From an uncultured Rhizobiaceae group bacterium (GTDB lineage: Bacteria; Pseudomonadota; Alphaproteobacteria; Rhizobiales; Rhizobiaceae): a stretch of DNA of 6,817 nt. Position numbers and translations under genes: made by a program. A model generated the notes under the pieces. It worked only from the letters and a program-made list of their open reading frames with translations, had not been told where the DNA came from and ran no database searches. Below, piece by piece: positions 1 to 6,817 of the stretch; positions within the stretch are counted from its first letter, which is position 1, and each line of letters starts with the position of its first letter. The stretch covers positions 1 to 6,817 of the forward strand of contig CALAIO010000381.1 in assembly GCA_937923355.1 (NCBI GenBank), written 5' to 3'.

Positions 1-278
1 ATCCGGGCATTGGCCCAGAGCATTCATACTTGAGAGATACAGGCCGTGTTGAATATGTGCCAATCATGGATACAGAAGCACTAGAAGCATTCCAGCTTTT
101 ATGTAGAACCGAAGGTATTATTCCAGCACTTGAGCCAAGCCATGCTTTGGCAGAAGTTGTTAAACGCGCACCAAAAATGGATAAAGACCAAATCATCGTC
201 ATGAACCTTTGCGGGCGCGGTGACAAAGACGTCTTCACCGTTGGCAAGGCGCTTGGCGTGGATATGGAAACAGAATAA
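1..278 (+). CDS. trpB: Tryptophan synthase beta subunit, C-terminal part (5' end outside window)
   Basis: TrpB is the PLP enzyme that condenses indole, channelled from TrpA, with L-serine to give L-tryptophan in the cytoplasmic alpha2-beta2 complex. The window holds the last 91 full codons, in frame from base 3 to the TAA at 276-278; the usual protein is about 400 residues, so roughly three quarters lie upstream. Visible family motifs are GIGPEHSYL near the start, the [12 protein letters not shown] segment, and the glycine-rich LCGRGDKD near the C-terminus, which lies by the PLP ring. In Salmonella TrpB this last motif reads LSGRGDKD and its serine (Ser377) contacts the pyridine nitrogen of PLP; here it is cysteine (codon 210-212). 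The reading frame is open through the left edge, so the first apparent start, a TTG at 30, is internal. trpA follows after 21 bp, fitting an operon. Identification is very secure. Confidence 0.97.
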   Translation, partial: PGIGPEHSYLRDTGRVEYVPIMDTEALEAFQLLCRTEGIIPALEPSHALAEVVKRAPKMDKDQIIVMNLCGRGDKDVFTVGKALGVDMETE

Positions 279-290
279 TTTTCAAAGAAG

Positions 291-301
291 TAAAACATAA
301 T
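291..301 (+). repeat. TAAAACATAAT direct repeat, copy 1
   Basis: The 11-mer TAAAACATAAT occurs here, just before and overlapping the trpA start codon, and again at 1128-1138 over the trpA stop codon. Both copies sit at gene junctions of the same operon. The motif is AT-rich and could recur by chance in DNA of this composition, so a function is not claimed. Confidence 0.35.
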
Positions 302-1130
302 GAAAACAAGAATTGATACACGCTTTGAGCAGCTCAAAGACGAAGGCCGACCGGGTCTTGTCACCTTCATCATGGCTGGCGATCCAAATATGGAAGCAAG
401 CCAGGAAATCTTAAATGGCCTTCCTGCAGCAGGTAGTGATCTGATTGAAATCGGCATGCCATTTTCTGATCCCATGGCAGATGGCCCGTCCATTCAGTTA
501 GCAGGACAACGTGCCTTAAAGGGTGGGCAAACGCTTGCCAAGACTTTGGCGATGGTGGCTGAATTCAGAAAATCTGATAATGATACGCCGATCATTCTCA
601 TGGGCTATTACAACCCGATTTATATATATGGAAATGAGAAGTTCCTTGAAGATGCGAATGCGGCTGGCGTTGACGGGCTTATCATTGTGGATTTGCCACC
701 AGAGGCAGATCATGAGCTTTGCATTCCTGCGATGGATAAGAACATTAATTTCATTCGCCTTGCGACACCAACAACAGATGCTGAGCGCCTGCCAAAGGTT
801 CTCGAAAATACTTCTGGCTTCTTATATTATGTATCAATCACAGGTATTACAGGCGCAGCTGCACCTGATCCAGACCGTGTTGCCAAAGCAGTTTCTGCTA
901 TCAAACAAAAAACAGACATTCCGGTAGCGGTAGGCTTCGGTGTTAGAACTGCAGAACAGGCCGCAGATATCGGCAAAGGTGCTGACGGCGTAGTTGTGGG
1001 TTCGGCACTGGTTTCTGTTATTCTGGATAATCTCGATGAAGCTGGAAATCCAAAAGCAGGTACTGCAAAGGCAGTTCACGCGCTGGTAGAAGAGCTTGCA
1101 TCTGGCGTTCGTTCGGTTAAACACGGATAA
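300..1130 (+). CDS. trpA: Tryptophan synthase alpha subunit
   Basis: TrpA is the TIM-barrel subunit that cleaves indole-3-glycerol phosphate to indole and glyceraldehyde 3-phosphate, passing indole through the tunnel to TrpB. The protein has 276 residues, slightly longer than the 268 of Salmonella TrpA. The catalytic acids are visible in [16 protein letters not shown]: Glu50 and Asp61, matching Salmonella Glu49 and Asp60. Loop 6 is the [12 protein letters not shown] segment (179-190), a form I associate with alphaproteobacteria. The phosphate-binding turns are [11 protein letters not shown] (211-221) and VVVGSALV (231-238). The start is ATG at 300, 21 bp after trpB, with a modest purine-rich AAAGAAG at 284-290, nine bases upstream; this start leaves a normal N-terminal helix with no extension. 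It is very probably co-transcribed with trpB. The longest other-frame ORFs over this gene show no family motif. Confidence 0.98.
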   Translation: MKTRIDTRFEQLKDEGRPGLVTFIMAGDPNMEASQEILNGLPAAGSDLIEIGMPFSDPMADGPSIQLAGQRALKGGQTLAKTLAMVAEFRKSDNDTPIILMGYYNPIYIYGNEKFLEDANAAGVDGLIIVDLPPEADHELCIPAMDKNINFIRLATPTTDAERLPKVLENTSGFLYYVSITGITGAAAPDPDRVAKAVSAIKQKTDIPVAVGFGVRTAEQAADIGKGADGVVVGSALVSVILDNLDEAGNPKAGTAKAVHALVEELASGVRSVKHG

Positions 1131-1138
1131 AACATAAT
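1128..1138 (+). repeat. TAAAACATAAT direct repeat, copy 2
   Basis: This is the second exact copy of the 11-mer seen at 291-301. It begins with the TAA stop codon of trpA and runs into the trpA-accD gap. It may be a remnant of a small junction duplication or simply chance. Confidence 0.35.
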
Positions 1139-1139
1139 T

Positions 1140-1159
1140 ACTCCCCATATGGTTGGAGT
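1140..1159 (+). repeat. Short inverted repeat in the trpA-accD gap
   Basis: ACTCC (1140-1144) pairs with GGAGT (1155-1159) around a 10-base loop that itself contains the palindrome CCATATGG (1145-1152). A small hairpin could form in the mRNA upstream of the accD ribosome binding site. No T-run follows it, so it is not a rho-independent terminator. It contains the ATG at 1149, the more upstream but unlikely accD start. Confidence 0.35.
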
Positions 1160-1169
1160 TATACAATTT

Positions 1170-1174
1170 AAGGA
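1170..1174 (+). promoter_or_regulatory. accD ribosome binding site (decides the start)
   Basis: AAGGA lies ten bases before the ATG at 1185 and is a good Shine-Dalgarno match. The in-frame ATG at 1149 has no purine-rich sequence at a suitable distance. This supports the 1185 start, which also gives the family-typical N-terminus MNWIT. Confidence 0.7.
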
Positions 1175-1184
1175 TTTTGATCAG

Positions 1185-2126
1185 ATGAATTGGATCACGA
1201 ACCTCGTACCACCGAAGATTGGCAACCTTCTTAATCGCAAGGACATGCCTGAAAACCTTTGGATTAAATGTCCTGAATCTGGTGAGATGGTTTTCCATAA
1301 AGATTTGGAAGCCAACATGGGTGTTATCCCGTCTTCTGGCCATCATATGAAAATCACCGCGAAAGAACGTTTGGGATTTCTATTTGATGAAGGTGAGTAT
1401 GAAACTCTTGAAATGCCAAAAGTGGCACAGGATCCGCTGAAGTTTCGTGATAAATCCAAATATGCTGATAAATTAAAAGATGCGCGTAAAAAAACAGGTC
1501 TTGAAGATTCCATTCTTGCCGCAAAAGGCAAGGTCGAAGACCTAGACATGATTGCTGTGGTACATGAGATGCAATTTATCGGTGGTTCGCTGGGTATGGC
1601 GGCTGGTGAGATGATCGTCAAATCCATGGAACTGGCAGCTGAAACCAAAACACCTCTTGTCTTGTTTGCAGCGTCAGGTGGTGCACGAATGCAAGAGGGT
1701 ATTTTATCCTTGATGCAATTGCCGCGCACAACCGTTGGTGTTCAGCGCATGAAAGACGCAGGCGTTCCGTATATTGTGGTTTTAACAAACCCAACAACAG
1801 GCGGTGTATCTGCTTCTTACGCAATGCTTGGCGATGTGCATATTGCAGAACCTGGTGCAGTGATTGGCTTTGCAGGTCGCCGCGTAATTGAAGGAACCAT
1901 TCGCGAGCAATTGCCAGATGATTTCCAGACAGCTGAATATCTCCAGGAGCATGGCATGGTCGATATGATTGTCAGTCGTTTGGATATGAAGTCTACACTT
2001 TCACGTGTTATCAGATTACTGCTGAACATGCCTGCTTATGAGCCGCCTGTTTTACAGATAGAAGCGCCAGAAGAAACGCAAGAAGATTCGGAAGCAGAAA
2101 ATCCTGCAGAAGAAGCCAAGGCATAA
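1185..2126 (+). CDS. accD: Acetyl-CoA carboxylase carboxyltransferase subunit beta
   Basis: AccD forms, with AccA, the carboxyltransferase that moves CO2 from carboxybiotin on AccB to acetyl-CoA, making malonyl-CoA, the first committed step of fatty-acid synthesis. I chose the ATG at 1185 (313 residues) because of the AAGGA upstream and the typical MNWIT N-terminus; the ATG at 1149 would add 12 unrelated residues. The crotonase-fold core is intact: [10 protein letters not shown] (163-172), [16 protein letters not shown] (202-217) and [18 protein letters not shown] (227-244). The N-terminal zinc ribbon of E. coli AccD (Cys27, 30, 46, 49) aligns with exact spacing to Cys29, Ser32, Ile48 and Ser51, so three of four ligands are missing. 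From memory this loss is shared by other alphaproteobacteria and does not mean a dead enzyme. Residues 293-313 form an acidic tail, 9 of 21 being Glu or Asp. accA is not in the window. folC follows after 10 bp. Confidence 0.97.
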   Translation: MNWITNLVPPKIGNLLNRKDMPENLWIKCPESGEMVFHKDLEANMGVIPSSGHHMKITAKERLGFLFDEGEYETLEMPKVAQDPLKFRDKSKYADKLKDARKKTGLEDSILAAKGKVEDLDMIAVVHEMQFIGGSLGMAAGEMIVKSMELAAETKTPLVLFAASGGARMQEGILSLMQLPRTTVGVQRMKDAGVPYIVVLTNPTTGGVSASYAMLGDVHIAEPGAVIGFAGRRVIEGTIREQLPDDFQTAEYLQEHGMVDMIVSRLDMKSTLSRVIRLLLNMPAYEPPVLQIEAPEETQEDSEAENPAEEAKA

Positions 2127-2136
2127 GCTTGCTCAA

Positions 2137-3441
2137 ATGAAATCAGACGCGCTCATCAACAAGCTGTCTGAGATACATCCAAAAGGCTTCGACCTTTCAC
2201 TTGATCGTATCTCGACACTCTTGGAAAAGCTTGGTAATCCGCAAGAAAAACTGCCACCTGTTATTCACGTTGCCGGAACAAACGGTAAGGGCTCAACCTT
2301 GGCTTTTACCAGAGCAATTCTTGAAGCGCAGGGCTACAAGGTTCATGTCCACACCTCACCACATTTGGTAAATTGGCACGAGCGATATCGCCTTGCTGGC
2401 AAGCTTGTGAGCGACGATGTTCTGGCCAATGCCATTCAGCGTGTGGCAGATGCAAATGACAACGAGCCGATTACTGTTTTTGAACTCCTGTCCGCTGTCA
2501 TGTTTGTCTTGTTTAGTGAACACGAAGCAGATTTTGCACTGGTTGAAGTCGGTCTTGGTGGCAGGTTTGATGCAACCAATGTAATTCCTGAGCCTCTGGT
2601 TTGCGCCATTGCGCCTGTAGCGCTGGACCATCAGGCTTATTTGGGTGATACGATAGAAAAAATTGCCTTTGAAAAAGCAGGCATCATCAAACGAAAAGTG
2701 CCGGTTGCAGTTGGCCGCCAGCAGGATGGCGCAAGAGACACGATCGAGGAAGTGGCTCGCAAAAATGGTTCTCCAATTGTGATTGCGGGTCAGGATTTTG
2801 ACGCTTACCGCGATGCAACGGGTTTTGTTTATCAAGACGAAGAAGGCCTGCTTGATTTACCCATGCCAAAATTGGCGGGCGAACATCAGTTGGATAATGC
2901 GGCACTTGCGATGGCTGCCATTCGATTGGCAAAGATTAAAGTCACGCCGCAGGCTTTTGAACAAGGCATGTTAGATGTTACTTGGCCAGGTCGTTTGGAA
3001 AAGCTGCCAAGTGGAAAAATTACGAAGGTTTTTGGTGATACGGCTGACATCTGGATTGATGGAGGTCATAATCCGTCAGCTGGGGAAGCGATTGCTGCTG
3101 AGTTGATCAGACAAAACGCAGGCAGTAATCGCAAAACGCTTCTAATCTGCGGCATGATCAATACCAAGGAACCATTTGGCTATTTCAAACCGTTTGAGAC
3201 TTTGGGCGCAGAAGTTTTAACAGTACCTGTTGCCATGAGCGAGGCAGGCATACCGCCAGAAAAACTTGCAGAGATTGCAAACAGTGCTGGTCTCGAAACA
3301 CATAGCTTTGGCTTGCTTGATGAAGCAATTGCGCAAGCTGCCAAACAACATAAGAATACGCCCGACATGCGGATCTTATTTTGTGGCTCGCTTTATATGG
3401 TGGGCGAAGTTTTAGGCATGAATGAAACACCGCCTCAATAA
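2137..3441 (+). CDS. folC: Bifunctional dihydrofolate synthase / folylpolyglutamate synthase
   Basis: FolC is a Mur-ligase-family ATPase that adds glutamate to dihydropteroate and then gamma-linked glutamates to folates in the cytoplasm. The protein has 434 residues, close to the 422 of E. coli FolC. Motifs in order: P-loop VAGTNGKGS (45-53), TSPHL (73-77), EVGLGGRFDATN (137-148), LDHQAYLG (163-170), FEKAGI (178-183) whose Lys180 fits the carbamylated lysine of characterised members, GEHQLDNAALA (248-258), WPGRLE (283-288), and DGGHNP (308-313) at the start of the C-terminal glutamate-ligase domain. The ATG at 2137 lies 10 bp after the accD stop. No good Shine-Dalgarno is visible; the closest purine run is AAGG at 2118-2121, 15 bases away, so translation may depend on coupling to accD. 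Calling it bifunctional rests on it being a full-length single bacterial FolC; sequence alone cannot separate the two activities. Confidence 0.95.
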   Translation: MKSDALINKLSEIHPKGFDLSLDRISTLLEKLGNPQEKLPPVIHVAGTNGKGSTLAFTRAILEAQGYKVHVHTSPHLVNWHERYRLAGKLVSDDVLANAIQRVADANDNEPITVFELLSAVMFVLFSEHEADFALVEVGLGGRFDATNVIPEPLVCAIAPVALDHQAYLGDTIEKIAFEKAGIIKRKVPVAVGRQQDGARDTIEEVARKNGSPIVIAGQDFDAYRDATGFVYQDEEGLLDLPMPKLAGEHQLDNAALAMAAIRLAKIKVTPQAFEQGMLDVTWPGRLEKLPSGKITKVFGDTADIWIDGGHNPSAGEAIAAELIRQNAGSNRKTLLICGMINTKEPFGYFKPFETLGAEVLTVPVAMSEAGIPPEKLAEIANSAGLETHSFGLLDEAIAQAAKQHKNTPDMRILFCGSLYMVGEVLGMNETPPQ

Positions 3442-3450
3442 ATTGAATTA

Positions 3451-3482
3451 AAGAAAAAGCCCAACTGTTTCCAGCCAGGCTT
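3451..3482 (-). terminator. Rho-independent terminator of trxA
   Basis: Read on the minus strand, the RNA gives an 11-bp stem, AAGCCUGGCUG (3482-3472) with CAGUUGGGCUU (3467-3457), closed by a GAAA tetraloop and followed by U-rich UUUCUUU. Three consecutive inner pairs are G-U wobbles. On the plus strand these become C-A mismatches, leaving only a 5-bp and a 3-bp helix around an internal loop, with no T-run after it. The hairpin therefore serves trxA, whose stop codon lies 23 bases upstream of it, rather than folC. No equally good terminator for folC is visible in the 64-bp convergent gap. Confidence 0.85.
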
Positions 3483-3505
3483 AAATCTTCAAAAATTAAA
3501 TCTGC

Positions 3506-3826
3506 TTATGCAGCGCCATTGATCCAATCAACCAAAGCACTTTTTGGCTTGCCACCAACTTGCATTGCAGCAGGTTCGCCATCTTTAAACAAAAGCAATG
3601 TTGGGATTGAACGAACCCCATATTGCGCAGCCAGATCCGGGTTTTCATCAATATTGATTTTTGTAATTTTTACTTTGCCTTCCATCTCGTCGGAGATTTC
3701 TTCTAGGCTTGGGCCAATTGCTTTACATGGGCCACACCATTCTGCCCAGAAATCCACAACAACTGGAATATCAGAACCCAATACGTCTGATTGGAAATTA
3801 CCTGCGTCTATTTTTTGTGTAGCCAT
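3506..3826 (-). CDS. trxA: Thioredoxin
   Basis: This is a small cytoplasmic dithiol-disulfide oxidoreductase, reduced by thioredoxin reductase, that supplies electrons to ribonucleotide reductase, PAPS reductase, peroxiredoxins and methionine sulfoxide reductases. At 106 residues it has the length of classical thioredoxin (E. coli Trx1, about 108). The active site WCGPC places the redox cysteines at 31 and 34. The buried acid is Asp25 ([12 protein letters not shown]), and the cis-proline is Pro75 in the SIPTLLLF strand. There is no signal peptide. The start has a strong Shine-Dalgarno, AAGGAAG, six bases upstream. The gene lies 92 bp downstream of addA on the same strand and converges on folC, ending in its own terminator. 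It may be read from a local promoter, from addA, or from both. The classical active site makes this very secure. Confidence 0.97.
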   Translation of the reverse strand: MATQKIDAGNFQSDVLGSDIPVVVDFWAEWCGPCKAIGPSLEEISDEMEGKVKITKINIDENPDLAAQYGVRSIPTLLLFKDGEPAAMQVGGKPKSALVDWINGAA

Positions 3827-3832
3827 AATGTG

Positions 3833-3839
3833 CTTCCTT
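3833..3839 (-). promoter_or_regulatory. Strong ribosome binding site of trxA
   Basis: On the minus strand AAGGAAG lies six bases before the trxA ATG (3826-3824). It is the best Shine-Dalgarno in the window and fits high thioredoxin expression. It begins only a few bases after the U-run of the leader hairpin. Confidence 0.75.
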
Positions 3840-3852
3840 AGATTTAAAAATT

Positions 3853-3901
3853 GTGTCCTTACGACTCGACACTTTCAGACCTTAACGTAAGAACGCGACA
3901 C
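3853..3901 (-). repeat. Nested inverted repeats in the addA-trxA gap
   Basis: Two mutually exclusive pairings are possible on the minus strand. The long one joins GTGTC (3901-3897) and CTTACG (3891-3886) to CGTAAG (3863-3858) and GACAC (3857-3853), an 11-bp helix with a 5-base bulge and a 22-base loop. The short one uses a second GTGTC (3872-3868) with the same GACAC (3857-3853) and a 10-base loop. Both are followed by AATTTTTAAA (3852-3843). The structure could be a weak addA terminator, an attenuator-like leader hairpin of trxA, or chance. Confidence 0.4.
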
Positions 3902-3912
3902 GCCAACGTCAA
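3884..3912 (-). promoter_or_regulatory. Possible trxA promoter
   Basis: On the minus strand TTGACG (3912-3907) is a good -35 match. After a 17-base spacer comes TACGTT (3889-3884), a poor -10 with three of six consensus positions. Transcription would start near 3877, giving a leader of about 50 bases that holds the short hairpin and the Shine-Dalgarno. The weak -10 and the lack of comparative data keep this tentative. Confidence 0.3.
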
Positions 3913-3918
3913 GATGCC

Positions 3919-6817
3919 TTATCGATCCTCGATCGCTTGCAGCGCCCTATCCAAAACTTCTTCAGGAATAACCATGAGTTCTGGTGTCTGCGTCCATAAT
4001 AAAGCAGACATAATCGCCTTGTCTTTATAAATACGCGCAACCAGTTCACGATAAAGTGCAAGCTGCGTGATATATTCTTCTGGCGTTTCATCCAGGGTTT
4101 GAGGCACATATCGGTTGGTTTTATAATCCAGTATGGTCACTTGCTCACCAGATACAATCAGACGGTCAATCTGCCCGGTTACCAACATGCTGCCAGATTT
4201 TATGTCCAAACGCCCTGCCAGTGAAACCTCGGCTTTTCCATCACCTTCAAAAAACACCTTGAACTGTTCATCTGATAAGACACCAAAGACACTTTGAATA
4301 ATGTCATCTCGCTGCCCAGAGGATAAGGCAGGGCAGGTTTTTTCAAGATAGTCTTTTGCCAAATGGCAGCGATCTTCGACTTTGATATCTGGCAAAACTT
4401 CAAAGAGCTTATGCGTCGCATTGCCTTTTTGGATAGCAATACTGTTGTTCTCTGCCTCGGTATCAAATTTAAGCGTTTCTCCTGAAAGGTTGTCCCGAGC
4501 AATCAGGGCATAAGCACCCGAAGGCGTTAATGGTCTTGGCAAGGGCGGATCAGCTTTTGCAGGTGTCAGCAGCCAGTCCGGAATGGCGGTTGTTTGTTTT
4601 GGCGTAACTCTATCGTCTTCATCCGCTTTTGTTGTGATGGCAGGTTGCTCTTTCGCAACCCAGCGCAGACCGACAACATCGCCTTGCGCATCAACTATCT
4701 CGGTTGAGCTTTCATGCAATGCGGTCTCAACCATCTGATGCCAATAAGTATGATTAGGTTCCCGTACACCTCTAAACCCGCAAACAACCAATCTGTCCGC
4801 AGCACGTGTCATACCAACATACAAGAGTCGTCTATATTCAGCTTCTGCTGCCTCACTAATCCGTGCTGTACTTTCCGTCGTAGCGGTTACATGTTGATCC
4901 TTGCTGGTGAGCCAAAGAAAACCGTCTTGGTATGGTTCATTCTCAATCGTCAAAATTTCAGGGCGATGAGTTTCGCCCCATGCGGGTCCGCAATGATCGA
5001 TGAGAAAGACTACTCTTGCTTCCAGCCCTTTAGAGGAGTGAACGGTCAGAATACGAACTTCATCACGCTCAAGCTCAACCTCGCGTTTGATCACTGGTTC
5101 AGCGTTGGTCAATTCGGTAATAAAGGTTTCAAGTCCGCCATTTCGGTCATTGGTAAAAGTCAGCGCTTCATCCAAAAAGGAATCCAGAACATCCTCAGCT
5201 TCCATACCCAAACGCCCCAGTATTTTCTTTCGACCTTCAAGCTTTCCCAACAAATAAGCATAAAAATCAAACACGCTGGACGAGCGCCCAATCCTGAAAA
5301 TAATCTCGAGCTGTTTTAAAATGGAAGCTGCTAAATCTGATTGTGGGTGCTCAATATCATCAGCAATTTTAATAATCTGATCGTAGAGGCTCACGTCACC
5401 ACGCTCATGGGAAAGCGCAAATAAGGTATCGTCATCAATGTTGAAAAAGACGCCCTTCAACACACAAGCCAGTGACAGATTATCTTCAGGCAGTAAGACA
5501 ACGCGCCCCATGGCGAGCAGGTCTTCAACGGCAATGTGATCGGTCAGCGTAAGGCGGTCAGCACCAGCAATCGCAAGCCCCTTGTCCTTCATGGTACGGG
5601 TGAAGGCTGTAATAAACCGGTCCCGCTTTCTGACCAGAACCAATATATCGCCAAAGGTTAAAGGCTTTTCCATGCCAGGCAGTGTCGTGCCAACCCATTC
5701 CTTGATGCTGTCAGAAATTTTATCTGCCAGAAGCACCGCAGGATCATCCGCCGGTTTTTTATCAACGGGATCAAGCCAGCTTTCTGTTTGCTCGACTTTT
5801 TCTTGTGCAAATAGCAGCCAGACTTGAACCTCACCCGGGTGATTACTTCTAACAGCATCATGTACAGGGCTTTCACCTGATTGGGTAAGGCCCTTGAGAT
5901 TTTCAGGATATGAAAATACTGCATCAACCGCATGCAAAACATCTTGGGTAGAACGAAAAGAAAGAGCTAACTGCCCTGAGTGAAAATTTTTGTCCGCGGT
6001 TAAAACCTGCTTTTCAAGTCGCTTGCGTTGGCGGTCAAATTCACTGGGCTCAGCGCCCTGAAAAGAAAAGATAGACTGTTTTTCATCACCAACCACAAAG
6101 ACGGTTCGATTGAGATTGTCAGCCGTTTCGCCAGAGTGAAAATCACCTGTGATCGCATTAATAATTTCCCATTGCTTGGGGCTTGTGTCTTGCGCTTCAT
6201 CGACCAGAAGATGATCAATGCCTCGGTCAAGGCGGTAGCGAATCCAGTCTCTGATATCTGCGCGTGTTAGCAAAATCGCACATTTCTCGATCTGGTCATC
6301 AAAATCAATCATCCCACGCTGACGCTTCATATTTTCATAAAGCTCAAGCACTGCCTCGCCTATTTTGAAAAGATGATAAGAGTTTTGTAATAGCTGAAGC
6401 GCCTTGATTTTATCCAGTCCGTCCATGATGCGCAAAGCAATGGCGCTAAGCGTATCTTCTGCATCCGGCAGTTCGTTTTTGACAAAAGCAGTCACCATGG
6501 ATTTTCGAGGTATATTATCTTTAGTTAGGAGTGCCTTTCTCACCTGTTCAAAGGCTTCTGCAGGCTCTTTATTTTCAACCAAAATCTGAAAGGCTTGTGC
6601 TAATGCAAGATCAGTTTTTTTATCACTGCTTGCAGCTGTAACTGTGATGGATGGAATATTCTTGAAATCTGAAAGGATACCCAGAACAGTTTTTTTACAG
6701 ACCGTTTCTGTTGTCTCGCCTTCTGCAACCCCGAGCTTTTCATAGAGTTTTGAAAGCGCTGTTTCGACGCTTGCTCCAATCCAGTTTAGAAAATTCTGTC
6801 GCATCGAAATGATTGCA
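3919..6817 (-). CDS. addA: AddA helicase-nuclease subunit, N-terminus outside window
   Basis: AddA is the UvrD-like helicase plus nuclease of AddAB, which resects double-strand breaks for RecA-dependent repair in bacteria lacking RecBCD. The window holds the C-terminal 965 codons. The frame stays open past the ATG at 6804 to the right edge, so that ATG is internal; alphaproteobacterial AddA is about 1150-1180 residues, and the Walker A region is missing only because the window ends. Counting from that ATG, motifs are: II LLVDEAQDTSPKQWE (199-213), III VVGDEKQSIFSFQGA (237-251), IV LALSFRST (279-286), V VRILTVHSSKGLEA (583-596) and VI LYVGMTRAADRLVV (661-674). The C-terminal RecB-type nuclease is intact: His798 in NATHKLFE, Glu859, Asp880 in GQIDRLI, Asp893 and Lys895 in ILDYKTN, and Gln914 in the QLALY motif. 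The nuclease domain excludes a plain UvrD or PcrA. Its partner addB would be expected upstream on this strand, beyond the right edge. Confidence 0.95.
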   Translation of the reverse strand, partial: AIISMRQNFLNWIGASVETALSKLYEKLGVAEGETTETVCKKTVLGILSDFKNIPSITVTAASSDKKTDLALAQAFQILVENKEPAEAFEQVRKALLTKDNIPRKSMVTAFVKNELPDAEDTLSAIALRIMDGLDKIKALQLLQNSYHLFKIGEAVLELYENMKRQRGMIDFDDQIEKCAILLTRADIRDWIRYRLDRGIDHLLVDEAQDTSPKQWEIINAITGDFHSGETADNLNRTVFVVGDEKQSIFSFQGAEPSEFDRQRKRLEKQVLTADKNFHSGQLALSFRSTQDVLHAVDAVFSYPENLKGLTQSGESPVHDAVRSNHPGEVQVWLLFAQEKVEQTESWLDPVDKKPADDPAVLLADKISDSIKEWVGTTLPGMEKPLTFGDILVLVRKRDRFITAFTRTMKDKGLAIAGADRLTLTDHIAVEDLLAMGRVVLLPEDNLSLACVLKGVFFNIDDDTLFALSHERGDVSLYDQIIKIADDIEHPQSDLAASILKQLEIIFRIGRSSSVFDFYAYLLGKLEGRKKILGRLGMEAEDVLDSFLDEALTFTNDRNGGLETFITELTNAEPVIKREVELERDEVRILTVHSSKGLEARVVFLIDHCGPAWGETHRPEILTIENEPYQDGFLWLTSKDQHVTATTESTARISEAAEAEYRRLLYVGMTRAADRLVVCGFRGVREPNHTYWHQMVETALHESSTEIVDAQGDVVGLRWVAKEQPAITTKADEDDRVTPKQTTAIPDWLLTPAKADPPLPRPLTPSGAYALIARDNLSGETLKFDTEAENNSIAIQKGNATHKLFEVLPDIKVEDRCHLAKDYLEKTCPALSSGQRDDIIQSVFGVLSDEQFKVFFEGDGKAEVSLAGRLDIKSGSMLVTGQIDRLIVSGEQVTILDYKTNRYVPQTLDETPEEYITQLALYRELVARIYKDKAIMSALLWTQTPELMVIPEEVLDRALQAIEDR

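Noticed and set aside
523..927. 134-codon plus-strand frame inside trpA
   Set aside because: It is out of frame with the catalytic trpA sequence, and its Trp/Met/Arg-rich translation is typical of a shifted frame.
1149..1184. Twelve-residue N-terminal extension of AccD from the ATG at 1149
   Set aside because: There is no ribosome binding site before 1149, the added residues do not match the family, and AAGGA sits well placed for the ATG at 1185.
834..1346. 170-codon minus-strand frame across the trpA-accD junction
   Set aside because: It overlaps two secure genes in antisense, is rich in Cys, Asn and Arg in an atypical way, and shows no family motif.
2356..2835. 159-codon minus-strand frame within folC
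   Set aside because: It is antisense to conserved FolC motifs and has no domain signal; long antisense frames are common by chance.
3481..3503. Direct repeat TTAAATCT (3481-3488 and 3496-3503) after folC
   Set aside because: It is only 8 bp in AT-rich intergenic DNA and has no flanking features of a mobile element or operator.
4714..5319. 201-codon open frame on the plus strand inside addA
   Set aside because: It lies wholly opposite a motif-rich addA coding region, has no recognisable domain and no convincing ribosome binding site; it is a shadow ORF.
6802..6804. ATG as the true start of addA
   Set aside because: The frame stays open to the right edge, and the Walker A helicase motif that every AddA needs would be missing, so this Met is internal.
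1..6817. A novel system such as a defence island, mobile element, CRISPR or biosynthetic cluster
   Set aside because: All coding space is taken by six well-known housekeeping genes and the gaps total only about 240 bp, with no transposase, integrase, repeat array or tRNA.

Overview
This window looks like an ordinary core chromosomal segment of an alphaproteobacterium. The gene set and order point that way: trpB-trpA-accD-folC on the plus strand, facing trxA and addA on the minus strand. So do the individual proteins: AccD begins MNWIT and lacks most of its zinc-ribbon cysteines, TrpA carries the [11 protein letters not shown] loop, and there is an AddA-type rather than a RecB-type recombination nuclease. 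The DNA is AT-leaning by eye, which suggests a moderate-GC, perhaps marine lineage rather than a high-GC Rhizobium or Caulobacter. I cannot place it below class level.

Left half, plus strand: the window opens inside the last quarter of trpB (tryptophan synthase beta). After 21 bp comes trpA (tryptophan synthase alpha). After 54 bp comes accD (acetyl-CoA carboxylase carboxyltransferase beta subunit), and 10 bp later folC (dihydrofolate/folylpolyglutamate synthase). The spacing and shared strand suggest one operon that couples the last step of tryptophan synthesis, the first committed step of fatty-acid synthesis, and folate polyglutamylation.

Right half, minus strand: addA enters from the right edge without its N-terminal Walker A region, which lies outside the window. 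It ends at 3919. A 92-bp gap with nested inverted repeats and a possible promoter follows, then trxA (thioredoxin) with a strong Shine-Dalgarno. trxA and folC converge on a 64-bp gap. That gap holds a clear rho-independent terminator which folds well only as trxA-strand RNA, because three of its pairs are G-U wobbles.

I found no mobile element, CRISPR array, tRNA or rRNA, phage gene or anti-phage island, and every gene is a recognisable housekeeping family. The points worth a second look are small: the degenerate AccD zinc ribbon, a Cys at the TrpB PLP-contacting Ser position, the strand-specific terminator, and the competing hairpins in the trxA leader.
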